DNA of 64,000 nt from Chionoecetes opilio (lineage: Eukaryota; Arthropoda; Malacostraca; Decapoda; Majidae): the NCBI GenBank assembly GCA_016584305.1, contig JACEEZ010002764.1:116070-180069 (forward strand). The letters are read 5' to 3'. Positions 21,719 to 32,760 of this stretch are shown here, piece after piece. How positions within the stretch are numbered: the stretch's first letter is position 1; the number at the start of each line of letters is the position of its first letter. The notes beneath the pieces are model-generated. The model saw only the letters and a program-made list of their open reading frames with translations, did no database searches and was not told the DNA's origin. A program made the translations under genes and the position numbers.

Positions 21719-23035
21719 GTGTGTTTTGGCTCCTTAGCTGGATTTTTTTTTCTGGACAATCTTTACTTTATTTTCCGAGATGGGTTCTTCGATCTTGAAA
21801 ACCCTTTTGGCTTCTCAGGACCAAGCTTACCAGAGTACATTAGAAATATTTATGAAGCATGTGAACGACAATATGAAATCACTGTAGCCAAAAGTCAACG
21901 AGTTAACAACCAGTCTGGAGTTCACTCAAAGAGAGTTGAAGATCAGAAGCAGAAAGTCAAGCAGTACAAGCAGGAAAAGAAGAACGACTATGAAATAATC
22001 AAGACATTAAAAAGATCAACGCACAAGTGAGGACATTTTGAAAGATTTAGAACAATATTTCCCAACCTGGGTGAAATTTCTCCCTGGACGGAAATTTCAG
22101 GATTCTAAGGGGGAAATTTATCCTGAGGGACATCTAAATTACTAGCATTTAGTCGACAAAAAAAAAAAAAAAAAAGTCTTAGAATACGGCTATTGGCTTT
22201 TCTTCGTGTATATATAGATATAGTGTAGAAGATAGTGTCTATATACTTGTGTTATTAAGCAAGTATATTTTGTGTTTTGGCTACTTTTTTCACATGAAGG
22301 GGGAAATCCGGATGGTTGAACTGGTTGAAGGGGGAAACGACAGAATAAAGGTTGGGAACCACTGATTTAGGAGAAAGAAAAAACAATCACGAGGACAACA
22401 ATCGACGCAACAAATTACAAATAATCGATATGGAGGAGCGTCCTGAAGGAGATACATGGGAACAAACAGCTGGTAAAGAGACCAAACCACTAGGAAAAAA
22501 CTACAGTTGTCAAGCATCCAACTGGAACGAGCACACCGAGTGGGACGACGTGATGACCATCGTATATAACCGCCTTAACGTTGCTTGTTTTTAAAGCAAT
22601 GGATATCGTGAAGCTGTGATGAGAAACGGCACGAAGCTATGAGGTGCGAGGATTTACATCAATCAAGACTTGTACTCGGCTTCACATAACATCAGGAAGG
22701 CCCATTTCACTATGCTCAAACAAGCTAGAAGTGAAGGTAAGGTGGCTTCTTACTTCAGGCATACGAAATTGATCATTAAGGATAAGCAAAGTGTTGTCAG
22801 TGCACCTGGCAGGAAAATCATCGATGGCCCTTCAGCACCTTGTGAAGCTTCTGTTCGAACCGGCAGTGGTCGTGGTGGCGTTGGTGCAGAAGCTGGTAGT
22901 ACGGTTGTCGTTGCGAGCGGGAACACACCTGTCTCTGGGGCTGCCACTGCTGCTGCTGCCACCGACACCCTGGTTGCTGCACCTGTGGTTGCACATCCTG
23001 GCGGTGCGGGTGCTGGCAGTGGTGGTGCTGGCTAG
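21719..23035 (+). pseudogene. non-LTR retrotransposon ORF1-like remnant
   Basis: The N-terminal part (21719-22030) is lysine/glutamine-rich and coiled-coil-like (KRVEDQKQKVKQYKQEKK). After the hAT insertion at 22053-22364 the frame continues DLEERKNNHEDNNRRNKLQI, resembling the conserved RRNNL/I segment of L1-type ORF1 proteins, then EGDTWEQT. After frame breaks near 22590-22650 comes a C-terminal-domain-like stretch, ARIYINQDL...KQARSEGKVASYF (about 22645-22790). The end (22860-23035) is Gly/Ala-rich and low complexity. The ORF1 assignment rests on these motifs only. A decayed ORF1 is more likely than a host gene because it contains stops and an inserted MITE. Confidence 0.55.
22053..22364. 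mobile_element. hAT MITE, 312 bp, 8-bp TSD
   Basis: The right end is the complement of CAGTGGTTCCCAACCT and the left end is CAATATTTCCCAACCTGGG. Flanks ATTTAGAA (22045-22052) and ATTTAGGA (22365-22372) differ at one base. It splits the ORF1-like frame, which is continuous across the join when the element and one flank copy are removed. Confidence 0.85.
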
Positions 23036-23436
23036 AGAAATATCCCTATGAGTTATAGAAATAGAGCATGAAATAGCGTTTTATAAATCAGCGAAACGTA
23101 TGCTTTCTAACCGTCACTGACGATAGTTGTTCCAGGTATAATAGTTTTTTTAATTATTGGTATTAATGTATTCCACTTCTGTCCCTTGCTTGTCCAATTA
23201 ATGGAACAAAGATCTTTTTCTAATTATTTTAGTAATCCCGCCAAATAGCCACTACGTAACTTAATAAACACGACTAAAATTGCGACCGCACTCGTACTTA
23301 CGCGTGACAAAAAATGTTTCGTCTATTTCCACGACTAGACCGTCACCACCAACAGGCTGTTGGTTCTTCCACCAGTCTTAAAAACAGAACAAAAGCTACG
23401 CCAATCGACACTGGTGTGATCTGATCACTTGAGGCA
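23036..23436. other. unassigned sequence
   Basis: No gene or element end is recognised. Confidence 0.5.
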
Positions 23437-23444
23437 CTCATGCA

Positions 23445-23971
23445 CAGAGCTGGGCACTAAATACATTGAATGTATTTAAATACTAAATACATGGGAGAAA
23501 TTTATTTAAATACTAAATACATTTATGAATGTATTCAAATACTAAATACGAAATACATCAATTGTATTTAAATACATTTTTAAATGCATGTTAAATACAC
23601 ACAAATTTTAACATGTCCGAAAAAATGGATTTCCTTAGGATTTCATTAGATTTTGGGTTTCCTTAGAAATTTCAATCGGGCCTAAATTTCCTTAAAATAA
23701 GGAAATTTCCTTGAAAGTGGAAACACTGGGTCAGTTACATCGGAGTTGCAAGATAGCTGGGCGGGTTTATGGCCAAATTAACTGATAAAAAAGTATTTAC
23801 ATTTTTATATTTTGAGTATTTAAATACAATGTATTTAAATACTTATAAAAGTATTTAAATACTGTATTTAAATAAATGACAACCAATGTATTTATAAATA
23901 CATTTCTAAATACACAAATGTATTTAAATACGTATTTAAATACAAATTTATTTAAATACTGCCCAGCTCTG
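23445..23971. mobile_element. AT-rich hAT element, 527 bp, 8-bp TSD
   Basis: The termini CAGAGCTGGGCA / TGCCCAGCTCTG are flanked by CTCATGCA (23437-23444) and CTCACGCA (23972-23979), one mismatch. The interior is built largely from TATTTAAATAC-type words in both orientations. A GGAAACACTG motif at about 23723-23732 resembles another hAT end, which may mean a small nested insertion. There is no transposase. Confidence 0.85.
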
Positions 23972-23979
23972 CTCACGCA

Positions 23980-24480
23980 CGATACTACATATAGTCCCAC
24001 AGTTTTTGCAACCAATGGTTACAACATAAGACTACCTCCCACACAGGAAGGTGTGCCCCCTCTAAAACAGTGCCTGTATTATCAGAAACACTGTAATTAC
24101 ACTGCTTGCTGCGTTTGCGTTTGGGTAGTTTCCGGTACCGCCGACACTACCATGTACGCTTGTCACATCTTAATCTACACGGCGAATGTCTGTAGGGGCA
24201 CTGGACAGAGTTGGCAATAATCCGTATGACCGGAGAGTCCACACATAAACTGTCTTGTCCATGAAATTTCACGATAGATTCCCAATACGTTACTTGACAG
24301 CATACGTTAATTGACAGCAACAAGTCCCTTGCACGGTAGTCATAGCAAGATAGACGAGAATAATTAAGGCATGTTGTTCTGCCACGTCAAATAACACTAA
24401 CTCTTTATTTTGACCGAAAATAATTGACAAGCTAAACGCTATAAAATATAATAAATATAATAAAGAGGGGGCATTAAAAA
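23980..24480. other. unassigned sequence
   Basis: No gene is recognised. It ends where truncated palindromic element P3 begins. Confidence 0.5.
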
Positions 24481-25437
24481 ATTAGAACCATGCATAAATT
24501 AGCGTTAACTAAATAAATAACCATGAAATTGGGTAATTTTTCCCGATTGATGATGTTATTTATTTAGCTAATGCTAATTTATGCATGGTTCTAATTTATT
24601 TATCAGAAAAGGAAATATATCAATGGAAAGCTAATTAAATTCCGCTTCTATTGATATTCTCCATGTAAAAAGTTTTTCACAAAATATTAAATGGCGAAAA
24701 GTTTAAGTTCATGCATATTTCTTGAAAGTCTCATAATGGCATTTCTTTAGTGTGTTTTACGGTTTTTTATTTGATAATATGCCCGTCAGGGTGGCAAGGT
24801 TGGTAGAGACGTGAGTTCCCAATGTGCAGCGTCCCTGTGCATTCGGTCAGCGGTTCGAGTCCGCCTAGTTCATGCTGACGTGGCGGCGCTTTGTATAGTC
24901 AATAACCTTGTAGTTGGTACTTGCAAAGTGTCTAGATAGGATGAAAATCTTATCTTATCTTATTTGATAATATTATAGAACAAACATTTCCGAAGATAAC
25001 AGTATATATTTTATACTGATAAACATATATTAGGTAGGAAATTACCCGATTTCATGATTTTTTATATTTAGTTAACGCTAATTTATGCATGCCGCTAATT
25101 CATTTATCTCTAAACGAAATATATCAATGGAAAGCTAATTAAACTCCGCTTCTAATGATATTCTCCATGTAAAATGTTTGCGAGCAAAATATTAAATGGC
25201 GAAGAGTTTAAGTTAATGCATATTTCTTGAAAGTCTCATAATGGAATTTTCTTTGTGTGTTTTACAGTTTTTTATTTAATAATATTATAGAACAAACATT
25301 TCCGAAGATAACAGTATATCTTTTATACTGATAAACATTATATTAGGTAGGTAAACTTGTACGGGGAGCGGAGCGGGTTGTATCCTTATGGTGTGACGTC
25401 ACGGGCGATCCACCAGGCCTTGTCTCTCGGTGGTCTC
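24481..25437. mobile_element. palindromic long-TIR element P3, left-truncated
   Basis: Contains the centre and complete right arm of the P family. It carries the 'ttagcgttaactaaataaat' inverted core, two tandem subunits, GTGACGTCAC, and the outer end reading GAGACCACCGAGAGACAAGG on the minus strand. The left arm is missing beyond about 24481. An S1 SINE interrupts the right arm at 24781-24959. Confidence 0.78.
24781..24959 (+). mobile_element. tRNA-derived SINE (family S1), nested in P3
   Basis: Full S1 SINE with head GCCCGTCAGGG, B-box GGTTCGAGTCC and (TCTTA)n tail. Perfect 14-bp duplication TTATTTGATAATAT (24767-24780, 24960-24973). The uninterrupted sequence is present in P2 near 12935. 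Confidence 0.9.
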
Positions 25438-26005
<568 letters not shown>

Positions 26006-26192
26006 CCACACACACACACAGCATGATTTATATAACGTCATTTATTTACATTCTTTATTGGAAATGCATTCCATTTATGTGAATAGTTTCCTCTTATTTT
26101 TCCCTCACTGTCGTGACCCTTGAAGCTTTTTCCGATCCTCGTAACACTTTTTATTAATGTTTTTAATAATAATTTAGTAGTTTATGTTAGTA

Positions 26193-26705
26193 CTAGCCGA
26201 AAAGCCGCCCTCCGGGCGGACTTTTTGGCTAGCCCCTGCGGAGGGGTATTGGATATCGGCCCACCACCTGTGTTTGGTGGGCCGAAGGCCCACCAAACAC
26301 AGACTCTCCAGATAGCCCCTTCTAACTTTCTTACCCATCACCCCCCCACCTATTCCCTCACCCATCACCCATCACCCATCACCCCCAACCCATCACCCAC
26401 CACCCATTCACTAACCCATCACCCCACACCCATTACCCATCACCCCACCCATTTACTCACCCATTACCTATCACCCTACATCAAGGTTTCCTCAATTCTC
26501 GCAACCCACTTTTTTTTCTCACAATTCTCGCTAATAGGCTACTAAAAATATTTTAAAAAAAGAAAAAAAAGTGATTGGATCATCCCGTAAGTGGGCATAA
26601 AATGTTCCCCTGCTCGACCCGGTTCCAAAACTGTGCCATATGTTGGGATTGCGCCACGGGGGCCGGTACCTATCGCGGACACACTTTCGCTTATATTATT
26701 ATAGA
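26193..26705 (-). mobile_element. non-autonomous Helitron, copy H3
   Basis: Minus-strand ends A|TCTATAATAATATAAGCG (at 26705) and CTAG|T (26196-26193), with the GGGCGGCTTT 3' hairpin nearby. It is shorter than H1, with only a few minisatellite units and one TGGTGGGCC hairpin largely intact. Confidence 0.85.
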
Positions 26706-26766
26706 TATTATAGTATATTATAGTATTATAGTATTATAGTATAGTGTATTATAGTATATTATTATG
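26704..26766. repeat. TATTATAG minisatellite
   Basis: About eight imperfect copies of TATTATAG directly abut the Helitron's 5' end. It may have grown from the element's own terminal TATTATAGAT. Confidence 0.7.
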
Positions 26767-27281
26767 TTGTTAGTTTATGTTATAATAGTTTGTTATTCAT
26801 ACTATAATGGTATTAATACTACCAATCATTTTTACCCCTCCTTCTATTCAATTGTGATATATTCCTGCCTGTTTTCTCTCTCGTTCTGTCATGAACTTTT
26901 AAACCACATTTATTATATGAATCCTACATATTTTATTAAACATGTGTTTTGCTATCCTTGACGCTCTACACTCCGCCTCGTCAGTCAATGCATGGCTGTA
27001 CAGCGTCATTTTCATATGATTGTTTTTTATACACCAAATTCACTCACACTGAAAACACAAGACTGCAATTCATTTTCATTATTATTATTATTTGTCACAG
27101 TTTTATGGGTCTGTCCTCCACTGTCCTGCACCTTTAAGTCGAATGCTTATGGTTTAAGACATACTATGAATATGTCTTCATCATTCATCAATAGGTGTAT
27201 CATAATTTCCTATCCCCTATGCAATAGTATTTTTCAGGTTCTCATTATATATGTTAAAACAACGCCTGCTTGCTTGGGTTA
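26767..27281. other. unassigned AT-rich sequence
   Basis: Some open frames up to 99 codons occur (26992-27291), but none has a recognisable domain or supporting context. Confidence 0.5.
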
Positions 27282-27315
27282 TCTATATTAATAAAAGCGA
27301 AAGTGTGTGTGTGTA

Positions 27316-27356
<41 letters not shown>

Positions 27357-27890
27357 TATAGGTTCCGCCCCCCGTGGCGGAATCCCATCATATGGCACAT
27401 TTTTGGAGCCGGGTCGAGCAGGGGAAGGTTTTAAGCCCACTTATGAGATGATCCGATCACTTTTTTTTTTTTTTAGCAGCCTATTAGCGAGAATTGTGAA
27501 AAAAAGTGGGTTGCGAGAATTGAGGAAACCTTGATGTAGGGTGATGGGTAATGGGTGAGTGAATGGGTGGGGTGATGGGTAATGGGTGTGGGGTGATGGG
27601 TGAGTGAATGGGTTGGGGGTGATGGGTGAGGGAATAGGTGGGGGGTGATGGGTAATGGGTGAGTGAATGGGTGTGTGGTGATGGGTAATGGGTGAGTGAA
27701 TGGGTGGGGTGATGGGTAATGGGTGGGGGGTGGGGGGTGATGTGATTTCAGGAAAGTTAGAAGGGGCTATCTGGAGAGTCTGTTTGGTGGGCCGCGGCCC
27801 ACCAAACACAGGTGGTGGGCCATAGGCCCACCAATAGCCCTCCGCAGGAGCTAGCCAAAAAGTCCGCCCGGAGGGCGGCTTTGCGGCTAG
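27282..27890 (+). mobile_element. non-autonomous Helitron, copy H4
   Basis: The compact, best-defined copy. 5' A|TCTATATTAATAAAAGCG, a (GT)n tract, 'gatggcacatttttggagcc'-type conserved module, poly(T), minisatellite (27540-27740), two TGGTGGGCC hairpins, 3' hairpin CCGCCC-GGA-GGGCGG and end CTAG|T at 27890. The conserved 5' module and 3' module bracket a variable minisatellite. Confidence 0.88.
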
Positions 27891-28063
27891 TATATTATAT
27901 TTCCTTGAGCTGCTGTATTTTTTTCACCTTCCCTAGAGCTCGTTCCTTTCTCGCTACGTCCAAATATTCAATACTTTCAATCAAATCAAATTCCTTGTAA
28001 ATACCTTAGGCATAGACCTTACCATACTTGTTTTGTTTTATTTCATTCTTTTTTTTGACAGGA
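27891..28063. other. unassigned sequence
   Basis: No gene is seen. It lies between a Helitron end and a retrotransposon tail fragment. Confidence 0.5.
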
Positions 28064-28130
28064 ACTACCTCGTGTAGGTCTCACGGCCTCTTGTAGCTTT
28101 CTTAGTTTCTTATGTTCTATTCTCTTATTC
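28064..28130 (+). repeat. CR1/L2-like 3' tail fragment
   Basis: 'gaactacctcgtgtaggtct' followed by 'cacggcctcttgtagct' and a 'cttatgttct' end is the same 3' tail as at 14890-14965. No coding part is attached. Confidence 0.7.
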
Positions 28131-28738
28131 AGTTGTATTACCCTCACGGATATTTTTTTTGTTTTTTTTGAGGCTTCACAACATTGCAGAGTGTTCACGT
28201 TTCTCATTTAGCCGCCTTCAATAACCTGTTTTCCCGTGTATGCGTCAGCTATGATGGGTCGCAGTTTTCATCACCATATTTCACGAGCTTCACACCCCTA
28301 CACACATTATGAAACAATCATTCAGAGCAATGTGAAGTCTGACACTCGCGATATTAAAGTAGAAAGCAATATAAACCTTGTAGTAGTCTGCCAGCAGCGC
28401 CACGGACGTCCCTGCCACGCTCTGTAGCGGCGCTTTATTGTGTAGTGTTTGGCGTGAATCTTTGAAAGTGTTTTGGTATTTTTAGGTATTTAGCTTTCTT
28501 AGGTATTTTTAGGTAGGTATTTTTGTTTAGGTATTATTTTGTTTTAAAGTATTTAGCTTTCTTAGGTATTTCAAACACAATTGTTATCTCAAGATCCGTA
28601 AAAAAAAGTTCTTCTTAATGCCGAGCTGGTATCAGAGAAAGATAAACTTACGTAATGGAGAGCTATGTGCAGTAAATACAATTTTATCATAACAACTATT
28701 ATCAATTTTACTTTATTGGACAATTTTTTTGTCTTGTC
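28131..28738. other. unassigned sequence with TAGGTATTT words
   Basis: No gene is recognised. 28465-28580 is low complexity, with repeated 'ttaggtatttt' and 'tagctttcttaggtattt'. Confidence 0.5.
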
Positions 28739-29045
28739 GCCTCTGTGATGTAGTGGCTAGCGTGCCTGCCTACGAATTTGCGGGTCCTGGTTCGAATCCG
28801 AGCCAGGGCTTAGATGGGCTATGATGGTTGGCCCTCGCCCGCAGTGGTGCATGGCAGGACTTTTGTAGTGACGCTGTAAGGGCTTATGCTGCCCCCCCCG
28901 TTGTCCTTCGATCCACTCGCCGCCGAAGACAGACTTGATGGGCAACATGTCAGTAGACTTCGGCCTCTCAATGATGGAGGAATTAGAGAGAACTGAAACT
29001 CGAGAAATGCCAGTGGTCGCTGGCAGTTTTAACTCAAAGGTTGGT
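28739..29045 (+). mobile_element. tRNA-derived SINE (family S2)
   Basis: The head has TAGTGGCTAGCG (A-box-like, about 28751) and a perfect B-box GGTTCGAATCC (28789-28799). The body is 'ctcgcccgcagtggtgcatg' type. The tail segment 'aattagagagaactg' plus 'gccagtggtcgctggcagtt' also occurs in a different SINE at 29760-29946. No clear TSD was found. Confidence 0.75.
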
Positions 29046-29759
29046 CTACTGTGTTTTGGCTCCGCGACTAATATTTTTCATAAATGAATTTCGCGATAAA
29101 CATTGATGCACCGCATCTGAATACCAAAAAATATAGTTCTTCTGTTGTTCTACTAATTATATGGATGACATTCATTACGATAGAACGTTCTATAATAGCA
29201 ATTTAATGCAAATTACTCGCCTCGAGTAGCAAAGCTTAATATATTTTTTACATGTATATTGTGGCATGTAAAATTTGGGTGATGTTCACACTGTTTTCTA
29301 AGACAGTACTGCTGCGTCTGGCAAACGCTTGTCAAAATACAATAAGCAATGCCTTGGAAAAACGAAGAATAAGGAATGCCGAAATCGGCTTGTTGCTGCG
29401 ACAATGTAGGTTATAATTGTGGAGGCGACACGCCGCGGCGGGGAGTGGTGGGGGGGGAAGATTGTGGCGGGGAGATTGAATCAAAACATTGCCACTTCAC
29501 GCGTCGACTCATTGCACTTCCAGGCTTTCTATCTGATTGATACACAATAATAACAGGAAAATATGACTGCCTAGGTATAGATAACTTCTAAACATACGTT
29601 ATTGACTATATAATATCATAGAGTAACATTTACCTCGCCTCTTCAACTATAACCTACTTGGTTATTTGGTTAAATGCATGTTTTACAGACTCAGGCGTCT
29701 ATACAATATACATATAGAAGAAAATCGTTCTTAAAATTATACTTTTGTGTTTTAAGTGC
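29046..29759. other. unassigned sequence
   Basis: No gene or element end is recognised. Confidence 0.5.
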
Positions 29760-29946
29760 AGTGGAATAAGCCCATATTTTTCTTTCAAGTTGACCAACTT
29801 TTCACCAAATTGTGAGTTAAAACTGCCAGCGACCACTGGCATTTCGGAGTTGCAGTTCTCTCTAATTATCTGCATCCACCAGGACTCGAACTCGAAACGC
29901 TGAGCCCTCCACTTACAGGCACTAACCACTCGGCCTACGCCTCCCC
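29760..29946 (-). mobile_element. tRNA-derived SINE (family S3)
   Basis: Minus strand: head GGGGAGGCGTAGGCCGAGTG with A-box TAGGCCGAGTGG and B-box GAGTTCGAGTCC (about 29882-29893). The tail contains 'aattagagagaactgcaact' and 'gccagtggtcgctggcagtt', shared with the S2 SINE although the heads differ. I do not see stop signals or a clean acceptor stem that would make it a real tRNA gene. Confidence 0.75.
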
Positions 29947-30052
29947 ATGAAGTGCATTAATAGTTTTCCATCAATATGAGTGACTTACATGTGCACCATA
30001 GACAAATGTGCGTATGGAAAAATCCCTTTATGAAACTTATTAGAGTGAGATA

Positions 30053-30947
30053 TCTATAATAATATAAGCGAAAGTGTGTGTGTGTGTGTGTCTGTCTGTC
30101 CGCGATAGGTGCCGCTCCCTGTGGCGGAATCCCATCATATGTCACAGTTTTGGAATCAGGTTGACCAGGGGAAGGTTTTAAGCCCACTTATAGGATGATC
30201 CGATCACTTTGTTTTCTTTTTTTTAGCAGCCTATTAGCGAGAACTGAAGAAAAAAAAGTGGGTTGCGAGAATTGAGGAAACCTTGATGTAGGGTGATGGG
30301 TAAGAGGTTAGTGAATGGGTGGGGTGATGGGTGTGGGGTGATGGGTGATGGGTGAGGGAATAGGTGGGGGGTGATGGGTAATGGGTGAGTGAATGGGTGT
30401 GTGGTGATGGGTAATGGGTGAGTGAATGGGTGGGGGGTGATGGGTAATGGGTGAGTGAATGGGTGGGGGGTGATGGGTAATGGGTGAGTGAATGGGTGGG
30501 GGGAATACATACATTTCAGGAAAGTTAGAAGGGGCTATCTGGAGAGTCTGTTTGGTGGGCCGAGATGGTGGGTAATGGGTCTATCTGGAGAGTCTGCGTT
30601 TGGTGGGCCTTCGGCCCACCAAACACAGGTGGTGGGCCAAAGGCCCACCAATAGCCCTCCGCAGGAGCTAGCCAAAAAGTCCGCCCGGAGGGCGGCTTTG
30701 CTTTCAGGAAAAGTTAGAAGGGCTATGAAGTGAATGGGTTGGCGTTAATACATACATTTCTACATCCATGATTTCAGGAAAGTTAGAAGGGGCTATCTGG
30801 AGAGTCTGTGTGGTGATCACTCTATCTGGAGAGTCTGTGTTTGGTGGGCCTCGGCCCACCAAACACAGGTGGTTGGCCGAAGGCCCACCAATAGCCCTCC
30901 GCAGGAGCTAGCCAAAAAGGCCGCCCGGAGGGCGGCTTTGCGGCTAG
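30053..30947 (+). mobile_element. non-autonomous Helitron, copy H5 with repeated 3' modules
   Basis: 5' A|TCTATAATAATATAAGCG, 3' CTAG|T at 30947. The 3' module (TGGTGGGCC hairpins plus GCCCGGAGGGCGGC hairpin) appears twice, at about 30600-30702 and 30840-30947, and a partial copy begins near 30550. The first 3' hairpin is followed by 'tttgctttcagg' instead of the CTAG end. Confidence 0.85.
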
Positions 30948-31462
30948 TATGATATAAAGGAGAATATTTATTTTTATTTTTATTTTTTAAGTATGGCATT
31001 ATGTGCTGCACCTGAGGTGCAATGTTATAGCACCTCAGGTGCTTTTCTTAAAATACGAGTGAAGATGTGAGAGATAAATGAGTTAGTGAAGACGAAGACA
31101 AAGGATGAAAGTTGGTTAATGGAGGTGAGGTGAGACAGAAGTGGCAAGGGATAAAGGTTGGGGTGTGAAGAAAAGGAGCTTAGGATGAAGACACGTGAGG
31201 TGAGGGTTGGGGAATTACATGTATTCAGGTGATGTGATGTAGGAGTGACAAGGAGAGGGAAAACCGTGGAGTGAGATGGTTGATTAGGTTAAAAAATGTG
31301 TGGCGTGGAAAATGTACGGTGGTTACAGGTGACACAAGAGGAGGGAAGTGAAGGTGGAATGCAGGTGAAGGGGAAAAAACCCGTTAATTGGAGCGTGTGC
31401 ATGAGTAAAGGGGGGAAAGGAAAGGTTTACGTGAGGGGAGGAAAACAACACAAACACACACA

Positions 31463-31464
<2 letters not shown>
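30948..31464. other. purine-rich unassigned sequence
   Basis: G/A-rich plus strand with no recognisable gene. It contains a short inverted pair 'gcacctgaggtgc...gcacctcaggtgc' at about 31008-31041. Confidence 0.5.

Positions 31465-31533
<69 letters not shown>
31465..31533. repeat. (CT)n microsatellite
   Basis: About 34 CT units after a short (CA)n run. Confidence 0.97.
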
Positions 31534-31537
<4 letters not shown>

Positions 31538-31635
31538 GCCCGTCATTTGACGCCGCTGCATTCACTATCGCACACCAGCCTTTCAGTAAAAAAAATACAA
31601 TGTAGACAGAAAAAAGAATTTTCAAGTTATAGGAA

Positions 31636-31700
31636 TATATATATATATAATATATATATATATATAATATATATTATATATATATAATATATATATATAC
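31636..31700. repeat. (TA)n microsatellite, broken
   Basis: Several TA runs separated by ATAATAT phase breaks. Confidence 0.9.
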
Positions 31701-31730
31701 ATATATATGCGCCTGCGACATATTGCAGCT

Positions 31731-31753
31731 GGCGACTATACTGTTATCTACGG
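31731..31753. repeat. orphan end of the TA-inserting MITE family
   Basis: 'ggcgactatactgttatcta' then 'cgg', followed by TA, matches the right terminus of the 663-bp MITE at 9568-10230. No matching left end is close by, so the copy is truncated. Confidence 0.7.
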
Positions 31754-31820
31754 TAGGTTATCACTATAACTGTCCTGATGCCAGGGAAAATAAATTTTTC
31801 CTGTGGAAACACTGAGCAAT

Positions 31821-32030
31821 GTCGTAGGCAACGGTCCGTAGGCAATTGTCCGTAGGCAAATTGTCCTGGTAGGCAAATGTCGTAGGCAAAACTTTCCGTA
31901 GGCAAAGTCCGTAGGCAAACTGTCCGTAGGCAAATGTCCGTAGGCAAACTGTCCGTAGGCAAATGTCCGTAGGCAAATTGTCCGTAGGCAAACTGTCCGT
32001 AGGCAAATTGTCCGTAGGCAAACTGTTCGG
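31821..32030. repeat. 15-16 bp minisatellite
   Basis: About 13 units of 'gtccgtaggcaaact' / 'gtccgtaggcaaatt', with the leftmost units most diverged. There are no unique spacers, so it is not a CRISPR array. Open frames across it on the minus strand are by-products. Confidence 0.92.
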
Positions 32031-32670
32031 GTACCGGTAGAAGTACACAACACTACTTTGTATCATCCTTTCACTCTGGTGTTTCATCTTTTATTTTTAT
32101 TATAATTTTTTTATTTTATCTTGAGAGACCTAACGCCCTCTTGACGATTAATGTTGTGATGAAGAGGAAGATATTGGATATTGATAATGAGGAGCAGAAG
32201 GAATATTACGACGATGAATGTCGAGTCCTTCACATTAAGGTACATAATTTAAGTCTCACCGAGACCTGTTAAATAAATAATGCACCGCTGTATGTAACGA
32301 AGAATAATAAAGAATAATCAACAATAAAGGAGGCAAAAGGTTAGATGGTACAAAATCAGATTTGTGAAAAAGAGACATAACTCTGTAAGGAAGGAAGGCA
32401 AGAGGGATGCATGGAATCAAGGGGGAAATGTATGATTGTGCGAAATGAGTAATAACAACAAGGTACACATGTCATTGTGAAAAGAGGGAGAGAGGGAAGA
32501 GGATAAAGGACTAAGGATAAAGGAAATTACTTGGTAGCCTGTCCGTTGCTTATTCTGAAAAAAATATTGTGGTGGTTATTTATGTCGACAGTTTGATTTT
32601 TATTTCCTTTCGTGTAAACGTTCATTATTTTGAGAGGGAGGAAGAAGATATATGAATGGTTGGTAAAAGA

Positions 32671-32673
<3 letters not shown>
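32031..32673. other. unassigned sequence
   Basis: No gene is recognised. Confidence 0.5.

Positions 32674-32756
<83 letters not shown>
32674..32756. repeat. (GA)n microsatellite
   Basis: About 41 GA units, uninterrupted. Confidence 0.97.

Positions 32757-32760
<4 letters not shown>

Noticed and set aside
22860..23035. Gly/Ala-rich segment as part of a host structural protein
   Set aside because: It is continuous with the ORF1-like frame and has no signal peptide or repeat typical of cuticle or silk proteins.
28739..28810. Possible tRNA gene
   Set aside because: The A and B boxes are good, but the acceptor arms do not pair and the sequence continues into a SINE body. The same applies at 6016-6082, 11439-11530 and 29882-29946.
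31323..31625. Ser/Leu- and Arg/Glu-repeat open frames over (CT)n and (GA)n arrays
   Set aside because: Dinucleotide arrays give stop-free frames on both strands. No flanking coding signal.
31821..32030. CRISPR-like direct repeats
   Set aside because: Head-to-tail 15-16 bp units with no unique spacers, in a eukaryotic context.
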